Shown: in pieces, positions 25,736-34,721 of the stretch | How the letters are laid out: each line of letters opens with the position of its first letter | Numbering within the stretch: the first letter of the stretch is position 1 | Origin: Aneurinibacillus terranovensis DSM 18919 | GTDB lineage: Bacteria > Bacillota > Bacilli > Aneurinibacillales > Aneurinibacillaceae | Assembly (NCBI RefSeq): GCF_000430625.1 | Contig: NZ_KE387171.1 | Coordinates: forward strand, 2,562-66,561 | Length of the DNA stretch: 64,000 nucleotides | Direction of reading: 5' to 3' | Translations under genes and position numbers: made by a program | The notes under the pieces: model-generated | The model's database searches: none | What the model was told of the DNA's origin: nothing | What the model saw: the letters and a program-made list of their open reading frames with translations, nothing else

Positions 25736-26308
25736 TTACTTTGCAAGAGCCGCGATGATTTCATCGCTTGTGCGCACACGCCCGATACGGGGAAAAACAT
25801 TCGTCCGTGTAAATTCGTGCGCTTCCTCGGACAAAGCGGTCATCGCATCAATCGCAAAAATTTGCTGATAGTTACGCTGATAGGCCTCACGGGCCGTCGT
25901 ATCCACGCCAATATTGGTAGCGATGCCGCAGAGTACGATCGTATCAATCCCGCGGCGGCGGAGCTGCAAATCGAGATCTGTCCCGTAAAAAGCTCCCCAC
26001 TGCCGTTTCGTCACGATATAATCCGTGGCCTGTGGATTCAGCTCAGGAACAAGTTCAGACCAACCACTTGGCCGCTCAACTGCTGGGGCCGGATTATCTG
26101 TAATCGGGCGCAGCGCATCGTGTCCATGAAAGTCTACCCGGACGAACACGACAAAACCTCCCGCTTCCCGAAACGCGTCAACCATCTTCACCGTATTCCG
26201 GACAACGGCAGGGCCATCATAGGGTGCTCCTTTTAAACCGACAATTCCTTTTTGCAGGTCGATGACAACGAGTGCTGTCTTTTCAGGTGTGATTTGTAAA
26301 GTCTGCAT
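25736..26308 (-). CDS. Isochorismatase-family hydrolase
   Basis: A 190-residue cysteine-hydrolase-fold protein. TALVVIDLQKGIVGL holds the catalytic Asp, the central KRQWGAFYGTDLDLQLRRRGIDTIVLCG holds the catalytic lysine region, and ATNIGVDTTAREAYQRNY follows. The canonical nucleophilic Cys position (after GxxT) is occupied by Gly, as in YecD-type and true isochorismatases, so an amidase mechanism is doubtful. RBS AGAAGGG precedes ATG 26308. It follows cbiB on the same strand after about 100 bp, but no role in cobalamin metabolism is evident. Confidence 0.85.
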   Translation of the reverse strand: MQTLQITPEKTALVVIDLQKGIVGLKGAPYDGPAVVRNTVKMVDAFREAGGFVVFVRVDFHGHDALRPITDNPAPAVERPSGWSELVPELNPQATDYIVTKRQWGAFYGTDLDLQLRRRGIDTIVLCGIATNIGVDTTAREAYQRNYQQIFAIDAMTALSEEAHEFTRTNVFPRIGRVRTSDEIIAALAK

Positions 26309-26409
26309 GTTTACCCTTCTTTCTTAATAAGGTGAACTCCGATTAAATTGTTATTACTCTTTCTTCCTGTCCCATTTTAAACGATATCATATCGCTCACC
26401 TGCTAGATT

Positions 26410-27378
26410 CTAAATAAATGAAAAAACGAGCAGCCCAGCCACAATGCCGAGCAAACAAAGAAACAGAAAAAAAACGGATACCAGCCGCATAATTGTAACG
26501 GTTTCCCTGATGTCTTCCATACGTATAGGCCGGGTGACATCGCCCAGCTTGGCCCGGTGCGAAGCAACTCCACGGTAGTAGTTGAGGCCGCCCAGTTGAA
26601 TGCCAAGCGCTCCTGCAACTCCGGCTTCCGTAAAACCGCTATTCGGGCTTGGATGCAATCTGGCATCCCGCAAAATCACATACAGGCAGCGCTTCCAGTC
26701 AAGGCGGAGTACCCCGCTCACTAAAACAACCATAACAGCCGACAGGCGGGCCGGAATATAATTAACGACATCGTCAAACCGCGCGGAAGCCCACCCCAGA
26801 TTGATAAACCGTTCATCTTTATAGCCAACAATCGAATCCAGCGTGTTAGCGGCACGGTACGCCATGGCCAGCGGCGCACCGCCAATCGCGGCATAGAATA
26901 GTGGAGATACAATGGCATCGACAATATTTTCGGCTACCGTTTCTATAGTCGCTCTCGCAATTTCAGGTTCGGGTAAAAATTCGGTGTCCCGCCCTACAAC
27001 CATGGAAAGCGACTTTCTCGCCTCTTCTATTTTCTCTTCTTTTAGCAGGCGGTAAATCTCAAGCCCGGCATCCGCAAGGCTTTTCGTTGCGATTGTAGTT
27101 GAAATCAGCCAGACTGCGGCCAGCCATGCCAACCACGGGTGGATGAGCATGAGCCCTTTAAGCAGCAAAGCTGTCAATGCATAGCTTCCGCCGACAAGTA
27201 AAACAGGCAGCAGGATTCCCGCCGTCTTTCGCGCCGGCTCATTTACCGATTTGCGAATGAGTTTTTCCAGAAACGAAATACACTTGCCCATATAGACAAC
27301 AGGATGCGGAATTGAACGCGGATCACCGACTATCCAATCCGTGATGAAGGCCGCAAGTAAAATAAAGAAATGAACCAT
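26410..27378 (-). CDS. cbiB: Adenosylcobinamide-phosphate synthase
   Basis: An integral membrane enzyme (also called CobD in aerobic organisms) that attaches aminopropanol phosphate to adenosylcobyric acid. The 322-residue product has about six helices. Family motifs are DWIVGDPRSIPHPVVYMGK, RDTEFLPEPEIARATIETVAENIVDAIVSPLFY and RAANTLDSIVGYKDERFINLG. RBS AAAGAGGAA lies before ATG 27378, two bases after the cbiZ stop. It is last in the riboswitch-led cobalamin operon. Confidence 0.94.
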   Translation of the reverse strand: MVHFFILLAAFITDWIVGDPRSIPHPVVYMGKCISFLEKLIRKSVNEPARKTAGILLPVLLVGGSYALTALLLKGLMLIHPWLAWLAAVWLISTTIATKSLADAGLEIYRLLKEEKIEEARKSLSMVVGRDTEFLPEPEIARATIETVAENIVDAIVSPLFYAAIGGAPLAMAYRAANTLDSIVGYKDERFINLGWASARFDDVVNYIPARLSAVMVVLVSGVLRLDWKRCLYVILRDARLHPSPNSGFTEAGVAGALGIQLGGLNYYRGVASHRAKLGDVTRPIRMEDIRETVTIMRLVSVFFLFLCLLGIVAGLLVFSFI

Positions 27379-27380
27379 TT

Positions 27381-28085
27381 TTATTCCTCTTTCTCAACGG
27401 CTGCCGCTTCGCACACCGCTTCATAGACAAGCCGGCCGATAGAATTTCCAACCGTCGTGGCGACGCCGGCGAACAGGTGGGAAGCATACTCAGGATTCTG
27501 GCTACAGCCAATCACAATGGAATCCGTCGTCGTTCCTGTCGCTATCTCACCGTGTTCGTCACGGATTCCCAGGTCTTGAAGTGCCGCCGCCTTCGCCTCG
27601 GTAGCGGTGATAATTCCGTTAACCATGGCGGCAGGAGTCAACCGTGCATCAAGTAGCACAAAAATGTTAATGGTTCCACATTGATAGGCGGAGAACGTCT
27701 GACGGAGACGCCCGGCACGCGCACTGTTACCGGTTCCGGCAGTAGCCATACAAATGATGCGAAACTGATCGCCATTTTCTTCATGAACCGACCCGCTCGT
27801 AAGGGATGCTGCCGTCTGCAATCCGACCGTTTGCGAGACAGGGTATCCCCAGCCAGTCAGATGGCCCCTCATTTGTTCCACGGGGTTTTCGGCGCTATAA
27901 TCTAACGGAACATGCCAGTTGACAAAATGAGTCGCCTGTGAAATCCCACCGCCCCAGAGTGCACTGCTTACGACTGTAAGCGGCTGCTGTGTCTGAAGCA
28001 GCAGATGGTTATCTTTATGGGTCATTGTCACTTCCGGCCAGATGAGAGAATGGTATGTGCTCATCGTACGAAATAGTTGTGTCAT
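27381..28085 (-). CDS. cbiZ: Adenosylcobinamide amidohydrolase
   Basis: CbiZ cleaves the aminopropanol side chain of adenosylcobinamide to give adenosylcobyric acid, a salvage route that lets a cell remodel scavenged corrinoids. The sequence has PLTVVSSALWGGGISQATHFVNWHV, GLQTAASLTSGS, ATAGTGNSARAG and TGTTTDSIVIG, typical of CbiZ. The longest start, ATG 28085 behind AAAGGA, overlaps pduX by 71 bp. ATG 28025 gives an 11-bp overlap and a length nearer to relatives. Its presence beside cbiB gives a complete cobinamide-to-cobyric-acid-to-cobinamide-phosphate path. Confidence 0.9.
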   Translation of the reverse strand: MTQLFRTMSTYHSLIWPEVTMTHKDNHLLLQTQQPLTVVSSALWGGGISQATHFVNWHVPLDYSAENPVEQMRGHLTGWGYPVSQTVGLQTAASLTSGSVHEENGDQFRIICMATAGTGNSARAGRLRQTFSAYQCGTINIFVLLDARLTPAAMVNGIITATEAKAAALQDLGIRDEHGEIATGTTTDSIVIGCSQNPEYASHLFAGVATTVGNSIGRLVYEAVCEAAAVEKEE

Positions 28086-28953
28086 ATGTTAGATTCCTTT
28101 CTGCCAACCTGCGAACCGTAAAACGATACGTTTTCCGCTTGACGGAAGCCATTTTTCCGGCTATGTAATCGGCCTGTTCCCGAATCGCTTCCGAAGCGGC
28201 ATCGAGAAGAATTCCAGCAAGCGTCCCGCTGTGTGCGACCACCACTCCCAGCCCCTGTACTTCTTCCGATAAAGCCACTAATTCCGAAAAAAAAGGATGG
28301 GGCAAATGGATTTGATGCATTTCGGCGCTGCGGGTCGCAATTTGTCCAATCGTTGGAGCATCGCCCTCTTTTACAGCTCTTTTTAGCCTTTTAAGCAAAC
28401 ACGCGTACTCCTTTTCCTGTTCGAATGAGTACGTTATGATCTGGTTATTAAAGGAAACCGTATCTATTTTGCCACCCCGGTCTATACCGATAATTTTCAT
28501 TGGCGGTAAATGGCCGATTCGGTCGAGCAGTCTACCCCGTCGATGATAGTACGCGACAATTTCATCGTACATGATCCCGTCTGTTGGTTCCAATCGGGCA
28601 AGCAATCGGGACAGATAAGCAGGTGGGAGCGTTACCCCGTATGCGTTTGCTACTGCGCGGCACGCGGCAAGCATATCGGCGGTACTTGTCGCAAATCCTT
28701 TCCCTTCAGGCAGCGGCTGTTCGATATCCAGCCTGCCACGAACAGGCAGACCATTCTCTTCGAGCATGCGTCTGATGATATGTCGGACTTTTGCTTTCCC
28801 CGGCGGTGTCAGTAATTCTTCTGCCAAATCGGGATAAAAAGCAGCTTTCACATAGCTCTCTATCGGAAGGGATATGAGAAAAGGAACGCGATTTACCTGC
28901 CCTTGTACCAGTTCGCCAAATGTATGACACGCCATTCCTGTTCCTATTCTCAT
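28015..28953 (-). CDS. pduX: L-threonine kinase (PduX-like GHMP kinase)
   Basis: A GHMP-family kinase of 312 residues that makes L-threonine phosphate for CobD. N-terminal GTGMACHTFGELVQGQ, the ATP loop PLPEGKGFATSTADMLAA and C-terminal VVAHSGTLAGILLD fit PduX. ATG 28953 is selected for GGGGGAG just upstream; a TTG seven codons earlier lacks one. It lies 31 bp after cobC, and its 3' end overlaps the start region of cbiZ. Together with cobD it supplies the aminopropanol phosphate used by CbiB. Confidence 0.88.
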   Translation of the reverse strand: MRIGTGMACHTFGELVQGQVNRVPFLISLPIESYVKAAFYPDLAEELLTPPGKAKVRHIIRRMLEENGLPVRGRLDIEQPLPEGKGFATSTADMLAACRAVANAYGVTLPPAYLSRLLARLEPTDGIMYDEIVAYYHRRGRLLDRIGHLPPMKIIGIDRGGKIDTVSFNNQIITYSFEQEKEYACLLKRLKRAVKEGDAPTIGQIATRSAEMHQIHLPHPFFSELVALSEEVQGLGVVVAHSGTLAGILLDAASEAIREQADYIAGKMASVKRKTYRFTVRRLAERNLTYDTTISYDEHIPFSHLAGSDNDP

Positions 28954-28984
28954 TTCCTCTCCCCCGTTGTCCAACGATTCTCTT

Positions 28985-29569
28985 TTAATCGCCCGCTACC
29001 CACCGGTTTCCATCCCATTCCACTATCAAAATTTCCCCGTGGCGCAAGCCGGAGACCTCCCAAAAAGAATAAGGTTTCCTGCTAAGCCACTGCGATTGAA
29101 ACCAGCGGATCGGCCCCCCATGGCTGACCAGAACCGCCGTTTCACCATGGGACGTCAAATCCATCACGCTTTTCAACCACAAATCAATGCGCCGGCCCAT
29201 ATCCATCAGGGATTCACCCCCCGGTGTGCACACATCGTACGGATGGTTATACCATTCCATCAGGCGGGTGCCATCCGTCTCCATCACTTCGTTGTAGGTC
29301 CGGCCATCCCATTCTCCAAAATGTAATTCGCGCAGAGCGGGCACAGGAACCGGATTCAGTCCGTGATGCTCTCCAATCATCGAGGCGGTTTGCATACACC
29401 GCGCTAAATCACTGGCATAGATACAATCAATCTTTACACCAAGAAGCCGATTAGCTGCAGCCTGTGCCTGTCTGTTTCCTTCCTCATTCAGTGGGGGATT
29501 CAAATGCCCAAGGTAACACCCCCGCACATTTCTATCCGTTTGTCCATGCCGGACCCAGATCCATCTCAT
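28985..29569 (-). CDS. cobC: Alpha-ribazole phosphatase, histidine phosphatase family
   Basis: A 194-residue phosphoglycerate-mutase-fold phosphatase. Catalytic RHG is in WVRHGQTDRN near the N terminus, with LHFGEWDGRTYNEV and VSHGGPIR completing the site. In the cobalamin pathway it removes phosphate from alpha-ribazole phosphate or adenosylcobalamin phosphate. ATG 29569 with AAGGTGG upstream overlaps the cobS stop by 4 bp, so the long in-frame extension through cobS is rejected. The operon position supports CobC over a generic phosphatase. Confidence 0.9.
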   Translation of the reverse strand: MRWIWVRHGQTDRNVRGCYLGHLNPPLNEEGNRQAQAAANRLLGVKIDCIYASDLARCMQTASMIGEHHGLNPVPVPALRELHFGEWDGRTYNEVMETDGTRLMEWYNHPYDVCTPGGESLMDMGRRIDLWLKSVMDLTSHGETAVLVSHGGPIRWFQSQWLSRKPYSFWEVSGLRHGEILIVEWDGNRWVAGD

Positions 29570-30309
29570 CCTATCCACCTTTTCATCAGCAGGAGCAGCA
29601 CGAGGGCAGCCATTTCTGTCCATTCCACGACAGCCCCGTAGCAGTCCCCTGTTAATCCGCCGAGTTTTTTTACAATCATCCGGATGAAAAAAACCGCCCC
29701 GGCAATGGTCATAATAAAAACCGCAAGACCGGATATTCGGCCAATCCAATAGACGATACATCCCGTGAACAGAAAACCCACACCCACATTGATGGCAGTA
29801 AGGCCATTGCGCAGGCCTGTTCCAATCCCTTTTTCCGTTATATACGGCCAGAACCATATAGCCATGATAAGGCAGAAGCGCGCAATAAACGGCGAAATAA
29901 TCAGCCACTCCATCCGGTGCAGGGAAACCGCTTCATAGAGGGTCGTTCCTTTCACCATAAAAAGAAGGAGGGCCGCGATGACGCCCATCGCACCGACGCG
30001 GCTGTCCTTCATAATTTCAAACACTTTTTCCTTCGGCCGATTACTTCCCAAGCCGTCGGCAAGGTCCATCCACCCGTCTACATGAAGTCCTCCGGTGATA
30101 AATACCCAGAAAGCCATCGTCAGAACGGCCGCGACCGGCAGGGGAAAAAGATAAGCCAGCAGCATCCCCGCCCCCCACAGAAGAACGCCAATCAGCAAGC
30201 CGACAAACGGGTAATAGGCCACACTTTTTTCCCAGTCCTTTGTTGAATGGCTTACATAAGGAACCGGAATGCGGGTGAGAAAAGCAATCGCATGAAGTAA
30301 TGGATTCAT
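29566..30309 (-). CDS. cobS: Adenosylcobinamide-GDP ribazoletransferase (cobalamin synthase)
   Basis: A polytopic membrane enzyme of 247 residues that joins adenosylcobinamide-GDP and alpha-ribazole phosphate. Key motifs: AIAFLTRIPVP, YYPFVGLLIG, GGLHVDGWMDLADGLGS, RVGAMGVIAA and GGLTGDCYGAVVEWTEM. ATG 30309 follows AGGGGAAAAGC and overlaps the cobU stop by 4 bp. It is part of the tightly coupled cobD-cobU-cobS-cobC run. Confidence 0.95.
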   Translation of the reverse strand: MNPLLHAIAFLTRIPVPYVSHSTKDWEKSVAYYPFVGLLIGVLLWGAGMLLAYLFPLPVAAVLTMAFWVFITGGLHVDGWMDLADGLGSNRPKEKVFEIMKDSRVGAMGVIAALLLFMVKGTTLYEAVSLHRMEWLIISPFIARFCLIMAIWFWPYITEKGIGTGLRNGLTAINVGVGFLFTGCIVYWIGRISGLAVFIMTIAGAVFFIRMIVKKLGGLTGDCYGAVVEWTEMAALVLLLLMKRWIG

Positions 30310-30851
30310 CGCTTTTCCCCTTTGATTTGCCATGGTATACCCGAGATTACGGCGTACACTTCGTCAGCGGCACGGGCGATTTGCTGATTGGCCTCTCCCA
30401 AAACATCTTGGAACCACCGGCCAAGGCGGGACATCGCAACGCCCCCGAGACCTGCTTCGGTGGATACGAGAATGACGGTACCTGCGAATGTTTGAATCAA
30501 CGAGATCCAATCGGCTGTATCATTAAGAATGCGCTTCGTGACACCTGAATCACGTATGCTGTCTTCCGGCACCGTTAACAACGCATTGCTAATCCACGTG
30601 CTCAGGCAATCAATTAAAATGACATCGAATCCATCGTACACTTCTGCCGAACCAAGGCTATCGGAGCTTTCAAGCAATCCCCAGCTAACCGGGCGCCGTT
30701 TTTGATGATATTCAATTCGCTGCTCCATCTCAGAATCCGTACATACACCCGTTGCAACATAGAGTACGGAATCGGATGTTTCCCGGGCGATTCGTTCGGC
30801 AAATGCACTTTTCCCCGAACGTACGCCCCCTGTGACCAGAATAAGACTCAT
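30306..30851 (-). CDS. cobU: Adenosylcobinamide kinase / adenosylcobinamide-phosphate guanylyltransferase
   Basis: A bifunctional P-loop enzyme of 181 residues. Walker A is LVTGGVRSGKSAFAER, followed by VLYVATGVCTDSEMEQRIEYHQKRRP with the guanylylated-histidine helix, and LIDCLSTWISN. ATG 30851 has AGGAGGG seven bases upstream and overlaps the cobD stop by 4 bp. It activates cobinamide for the CobS reaction. Confidence 0.95.
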   Translation of the reverse strand: MSLILVTGGVRSGKSAFAERIARETSDSVLYVATGVCTDSEMEQRIEYHQKRRPVSWGLLESSDSLGSAEVYDGFDVILIDCLSTWISNALLTVPEDSIRDSGVTKRILNDTADWISLIQTFAGTVILVSTEAGLGGVAMSRLGRWFQDVLGEANQQIARAADEVYAVISGIPWQIKGEKR

Positions 30852-31960
30852 CGGTCTCCCTCCTCTGTCCATTCATCTATCACGCCGGACAGAACCGAAA
30901 GAAAGCGGTTATTCTCCTCACGACTACGTACGGCAATGCGGAAATCATGTTCGGTAAGGCCCGGGTACATGCTGCAATTCCGGATTAATATTCCTTTCGC
31001 ACCCATCCTTTGCTGCAACTCATCCGCTCTCCTGTCATAGGGTAAACGAACCAGGAGAAAATTGGCTTTGCCAGGCCATACCTTCCAGCCGAATCGTCCA
31101 CAGAGGTTCTCAAATAAATAAGTACGTTCCCGCGCAATCAGTTCACGTGATCTCTCTTCATAATCGACGGCTGTAAGAGCGGCTTCCCCCGCAGCCAGTG
31201 CCAGGCTGTTTACACTCCAGGTCACCTGTCTGGACTTCATCTTCTTGATGGCCGTAGGGTTTGCTATGCTAAATCCAAGGCGTAAGCCGGGAATCGCATA
31301 AAATTTGGTCATTGAACGAATTAGAATGACTCTTGAAAACATATGCAGGGATGGCAGAAGCGTCGACTGGTCACCGGGAGAAAGAAAATCAAGAAACGCT
31401 TCGTCGATAACAAGCCACGTGTCCGTTTCTTCCGCCCATTCGGCCAGTACCTCCAGGTCACCGCGGGTATACATTAATCCGGTCGGATTATTAGGGTGGC
31501 CAATGAAAACCAAATCGCACTCCCTGAACAATGGATAAATCCCGTCTAGAGGCGGTAGCGAACCTGCCGAATGGGAGACGCTGCAGCGACTCACACTCGC
31601 CCCGAATTGTTCAGCAAGATGCCTGTATTCGGAAAAGCACGGGTCGATAACTCCCACCTGGCGGGGAGCGAACGCAAGAATGGTAAGAGCGATGCATTCT
31701 GCAGCCCCGTTGCCGACCAGCAGCATCTCTTCGTCAATCGCATATTTTCGGGCAAGCTGCCTCACAAAAGAACGGTGGGCCGGATCCGGATAATGAATAA
31801 TTCCTTTCATTTCTCTATGTAACCGTTCGACAACTTCCACAGGGGGACCAAGAGGATTAATATTGGCACTAAAGTCGAACCACTCGTCCTTTCTTACACC
31901 AAAAAGGTCGGAAGCGGTCGTCAAATCGCCACCATGCCCAAATTTTTCAACCGTACTCAT
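30848..31960 (-). CDS. cobD: Threonine-phosphate decarboxylase
   Basis: A PLP enzyme of 370 residues converting L-threonine phosphate to (R)-1-amino-2-propanol phosphate. Aminotransferase-like motifs NINPLGPP, FIGHPNNPTGLMYTR, VIDEAFLDF and the PLP lysine in RSMTKFYAIPGLRLGF are present. It resembles HisC, but its place between cobA and cobU decides the call. Its ATG shares one base with the cobA stop. Confidence 0.92.
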   Translation of the reverse strand: MSTVEKFGHGGDLTTASDLFGVRKDEWFDFSANINPLGPPVEVVERLHREMKGIIHYPDPAHRSFVRQLARKYAIDEEMLLVGNGAAECIALTILAFAPRQVGVIDPCFSEYRHLAEQFGASVSRCSVSHSAGSLPPLDGIYPLFRECDLVFIGHPNNPTGLMYTRGDLEVLAEWAEETDTWLVIDEAFLDFLSPGDQSTLLPSLHMFSRVILIRSMTKFYAIPGLRLGFSIANPTAIKKMKSRQVTWSVNSLALAAGEAALTAVDYEERSRELIARERTYLFENLCGRFGWKVWPGKANFLLVRLPYDRRADELQQRMGAKGILIRNCSMYPGLTEHDFRIAVRSREENNRFLSVLSGVIDEWTEEGDR

Positions 31961-32538
31961 CAGAATTCTATCCCCAGTACAGCCGGTATGCCTTCATCAT
32001 AGTAATGCTTAACCGGTTTCATCTCCGTCACAAGGTCCGCAATCTCAATGATTTCTTGTTTGGCACTGCGTCCGGTAAGGACAAGATGCATACCATGCGG
32101 ACGGCTGCGGATGAGGTCAAGCACTTCCGCAAGCGGCAATACATCATCAATGGGAAATTTCTCAATGGCGAGGGCATTGTTAATTTCATCGAGAATGACT
32201 ACGTCATAATCGCCATGTAGCACTTTTTCCTTTGTAAACTGCCAGGCGCTTTGCAGGGCCACCCTGTGCTCTTCCGGTGTTTTAAGCCAGGTAAAGCCGA
32301 TACCTTTCTGGCAGATTTCAATTCCAAGTTTATCGAAGACAATTTTCTCACCATAGGTCCGTTCGGGTGATTTAATGAATTGTATAAACAAGACCCTTTT
32401 TCCGCGCCCCGCTGCCCGTACAGCCAGGCCAAGTGCGGCCGTTGTTTTCCCTTTTCCATCTCCAGTGTATACAAGGGTAAGTCCACGATTTTTATCCGGT
32501 TGATTTGTATCCCGTTGATTTGTATCCGTTTGGCCCAT
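31960..32538 (-). CDS. cobA: Cob(I)alamin adenosyltransferase, CobA/CobO type
   Basis: A 192-residue RecA-fold enzyme that adds the adenosyl ligand to corrinoids. Walker A is VYTGDGKGKTTAALGLAVRAAGRGKRV; IDDVLPLAEV, VVILDEINNALA and LVLTGRSAKQEI follow. ATG 32538 is chosen; the upstream in-frame stretch overlaps the previous gene out of frame and is not coding. The N terminus carries the duplicated DTNQR/DTNQP segment made by a 15-bp tandem repeat, so its length may vary between strains. Confidence 0.93.
   Translation of the reverse strand: MGQTDTNQRDTNQPDKNRGLTLVYTGDGKGKTTAALGLAVRAAGRGKRVLFIQFIKSPERTYGEKIVFDKLGIEICQKGIGFTWLKTPEEHRVALQSAWQFTKEKVLHGDYDVVILDEINNALAIEKFPIDDVLPLAEVLDLIRSRPHGMHLVLTGRSAKQEIIEIADLVTEMKPVKHYYDEGIPAVLGIEF
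32496..32525 (-). repeat. 15-bp tandem repeat in the 5' end of cobA
   Basis: Two units, ccggttgatttgtat (32496-32510) and cccgttgatttgtat (32511-32525), with a partial third. They encode DTNQR-DTNQP on the minus strand. The unit length is a multiple of three, so copy changes keep the frame. Confidence 0.8.
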
Positions 32539-32593
32539 ATTCGTTGGTTCCCCCACTTCCTCTATCTGTGTTGTCTCCAGCCAAGTGCTATTT

Positions 32594-33253
32594 TTATTGG
32601 TCCGATTCTTTTCCGGTGACTTCAATGATGAGCTGGTTAAACAGTTCTCCAAGCCGCTTATCATCCTGTTCTTTGATACATGTAAAGAAGTCGTTATCCA
32701 GCAGACGTTTGAAAATGGCACGCCGCTGCGATTCCTCCGCAACCGTGGCAAGTACAGTTGAGCGGCTCCGTGCAAGAAAGTCAATATAGTTTCCATACAC
32801 CTCACCATACTGTTCCTTGAGCTCCCCGCTGATTTTACGCGCCAGCCCCGGGCTTGCCCCACCGGTAGAAACGGAAATCGTAAGCTGTCCGCTCCTGAAA
32901 TGAGAAGGAACCGTGAATGTGCTTAAATCCGGCCGGTCCGCTATATTAATCCATTGTCCGGGAGCGAGCGCCTCATATACGGACCGGTTCACCTCCGGAT
33001 GGTTCGTCGCTGCAAACACGAGCACCGCCCGTTCGATGTCATCCGGTGAGAAAACTTTCTGCTTCCAGACGATTTGCCGCTGTTTAGACCAATGTATGAT
33101 TTCACTGGCTGCCTCAGGACTGACGACCGTGATTCTGTCGGCTCCTGACGCCAGCAATGACTTAATTTTTCGTACGGCAACCGTTCCGCCGCCAATTACC
33201 ACACACAATCGCCCTGTCAGCGTAAGCATAAGTGGATATGAAGGCTTACCCAT
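32594..33253 (-). CDS. Precorrin-2 dehydrogenase / sirohydrochlorin ferrochelatase-like (Met8p/SirC type)
   Basis: A 219-residue NAD-dependent dehydrogenase with Rossmann motif VVIGGGTVAVRKIKSLLASGA, NIADRPDLSTFTVPSHFRSGQLTISVSTGGASPGLARKI and a short helical C terminus. Relatives oxidise precorrin-2 to sirohydrochlorin, feeding siroheme or cobalamin. ATG 33253 with GGGGAGGGG is the true start. The longer frame runs through the leader terminator. It is the first gene after the cobalamin riboswitch, although no other ring-forming gene is present here. Confidence 0.9.
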   Translation of the reverse strand: MGKPSYPLMLTLTGRLCVVIGGGTVAVRKIKSLLASGADRITVVSPEAASEIIHWSKQRQIVWKQKVFSPDDIERAVLVFAATNHPEVNRSVYEALAPGQWINIADRPDLSTFTVPSHFRSGQLTISVSTGGASPGLARKISGELKEQYGEVYGNYIDFLARSRSTVLATVAEESQRRAIFKRLLDNDFFTCIKEQDDKRLGELFNQLIIEVTGKESDQ

Positions 33254-33275
33254 GAGCACCCCTCCCCTATCATAA

Positions 33276-33314
33276 GAAAAAAGAAAACGCCTCTTCCCCG
33301 TTGAGAAGAGACGT
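33276..33314 (-). terminator. Riboswitch-associated terminator before the SirC-type gene
   Basis: The minus strand reads ACGTCTCTTC-TCAACGG-GGAAGAGGCGT then TTTTC and TTTTTT. It sits between the cobalamin aptamer and the first gene of the operon, as an expression platform would. Confidence 0.85.
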
Positions 33315-33394
33315 CCTGTTTCTACGTTAATTGAAAACATTTATACGTAAGTAAGAGAACACTCCCTATATCCGCGTAGGGGGTCTTATGTTTG

Positions 33395-33517
33395 CACAGC
33401 AGGCAGGTATTCTGGCTTGAGATACTTGTCTCTTACAGTGGCGGGACCGCAACGGACTTACACCGTTCTTCCCCTGCAGGAATGGGCATTCAATGGACAT
33501 TCATTCGACTGCTGTGG
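33395..33517 (-). promoter_or_regulatory. Cobalamin riboswitch upstream of the cobalamin operon
   Basis: On the minus strand the core GGTGTAAGTCCG, GCGGTCCCGCCACTGTAAG and GCCAGAATACCTGCCTGCTG match the B12-box elements. The outer stem CACAGCAG at the 5' end pairs with CTGCTGTG at the 3' end. It is followed by a terminator and then the nine-gene operon. Adenosylcobalamin binding should shut the operon down. Confidence 0.93.
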
Positions 33518-33591
33518 TGTATTCGGTTAGTAAATCTGTAGATAATGATATGTTATCTGCTCGTAATTGTCCACTATTCTCCGCAATCTAA

Positions 33592-34665
33592 CTACAGTCC
33601 TAAATCATCAAACGTCGCCATCCCATACAGCATACCAAGTGAGGCATCCAACAACGGATAGAGGAGAACCGCTCCCGATCCTTCACCCAGCCGCATTCCT
33701 AAATGCAAGCACGGGCGGAGCCCGATATGAGAAAGGGCGGCGAGGTGAGCCGGTTCTTCCGATAAGTGAGAAGCGAAAAGATAGTCTTTCACTTGCGGGC
33801 ATATCTCGTATGCTGCGAGAGCAGCCGCACCTGCGATAACCCCGTCGACCACCACAGCCATTTTGTTAGCGGCAGCGCCAATGACAACTCCGGTAAGCCC
33901 GGCGATTTCCAGCCCGCCTACTCTCGCCAGCACATCCATTCCATCCCATTTCGTACGCCAATCGTCGGTTATCCCGTTTACCTGTAAGCACCGGTCAATA
34001 ATTTGTACCTTTGCGCGCCGTTTTTCTTCGTTAAGACCTGTCCCTTTCCCTGTCAGTTCTTCCGTTGGACGGCCCGTTACGGCTGCGATGATAGCAGCGC
34101 TCGGCGTCGTATTTCCGATCCCCATATCTCCTAAGGCGACCGCCCTGTGCCCCCGCGCCGCAAGTTCATCCACAATCCGAATGCCTGCCTGTATGGCTGC
34201 CGCTGCTTCCTCCCGGCTCATAGCGGGCCCGTGCGCCATATTATTCGTTCCACTTTTGACTTTCGCCGCTCGCACACCGTCCGGCAGTTCGCTAAGCTTG
34301 CTGCCCACGTCCACAACAACGACGTCCGCCTTCATCAGGCGGGAAAAAACATTAATCGCCGCTCCGCCCCGTGAGAAATTCCCCATCATTAATCCAGTCA
34401 CTTCAGAAGGGAAAGCGCTGACTCCCTCCTCGACCACCCCGTGGTCCCCGCACATGACAACAACGGCACGTTTATCAAGCACAGGCGTCTCCGTTCCCTG
34501 AATACCTGCCAGGCGAATGACCATCTCTTCCAGCACACCCAAACTTCCTGGCGGCTTGGTCAAATTGTTCACGCGCTCCCCAACTTTCTTCATACAATCG
34601 TCATCCAATGGCTTGATACGTGCAAAGATTTCTTCCAATGTACGGCTTTGACTGATTTGGCTCAT
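33592..34665 (-). CDS. cobT: Nicotinate-nucleotide--dimethylbenzimidazole phosphoribosyltransferase
   Basis: Makes alpha-ribazole phosphate, activating the lower ligand. The 357-residue product has TKPPGSLGVLEEMVIRLAG, VMCGDHGVVEEGVSAFP, GDMGIGNTTPSAAI and a C-terminal RLGEGSGAVLLYPLLDAS, with the catalytic Glu region near the end. RBS GGAGGAG precedes ATG 34665. It has its own cobalamin riboswitch and ends 75 bp before the second one. Confidence 0.96.
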   Translation of the reverse strand: MSQISQSRTLEEIFARIKPLDDDCMKKVGERVNNLTKPPGSLGVLEEMVIRLAGIQGTETPVLDKRAVVVMCGDHGVVEEGVSAFPSEVTGLMMGNFSRGGAAINVFSRLMKADVVVVDVGSKLSELPDGVRAAKVKSGTNNMAHGPAMSREEAAAAIQAGIRIVDELAARGHRAVALGDMGIGNTTPSAAIIAAVTGRPTEELTGKGTGLNEEKRRAKVQIIDRCLQVNGITDDWRTKWDGMDVLARVGGLEIAGLTGVVIGAAANKMAVVVDGVIAGAAALAAYEICPQVKDYLFASHLSEEPAHLAALSHIGLRPCLHLGMRLGEGSGAVLLYPLLDASLGMLYGMATFDDLGL

Positions 34666-34721
34666 TTTTTCTCCTCCGATAAATATAATGGTTGTAAAAT
34701 GAACGACGACGCTAAGGATGC

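Noticed and set aside
29570-29908. N-terminal extension of cobC
   Set aside because: The extra residues are antisense-frame readings of cobS; the ATG at 29569 has an RBS and the RHG motif follows at once.
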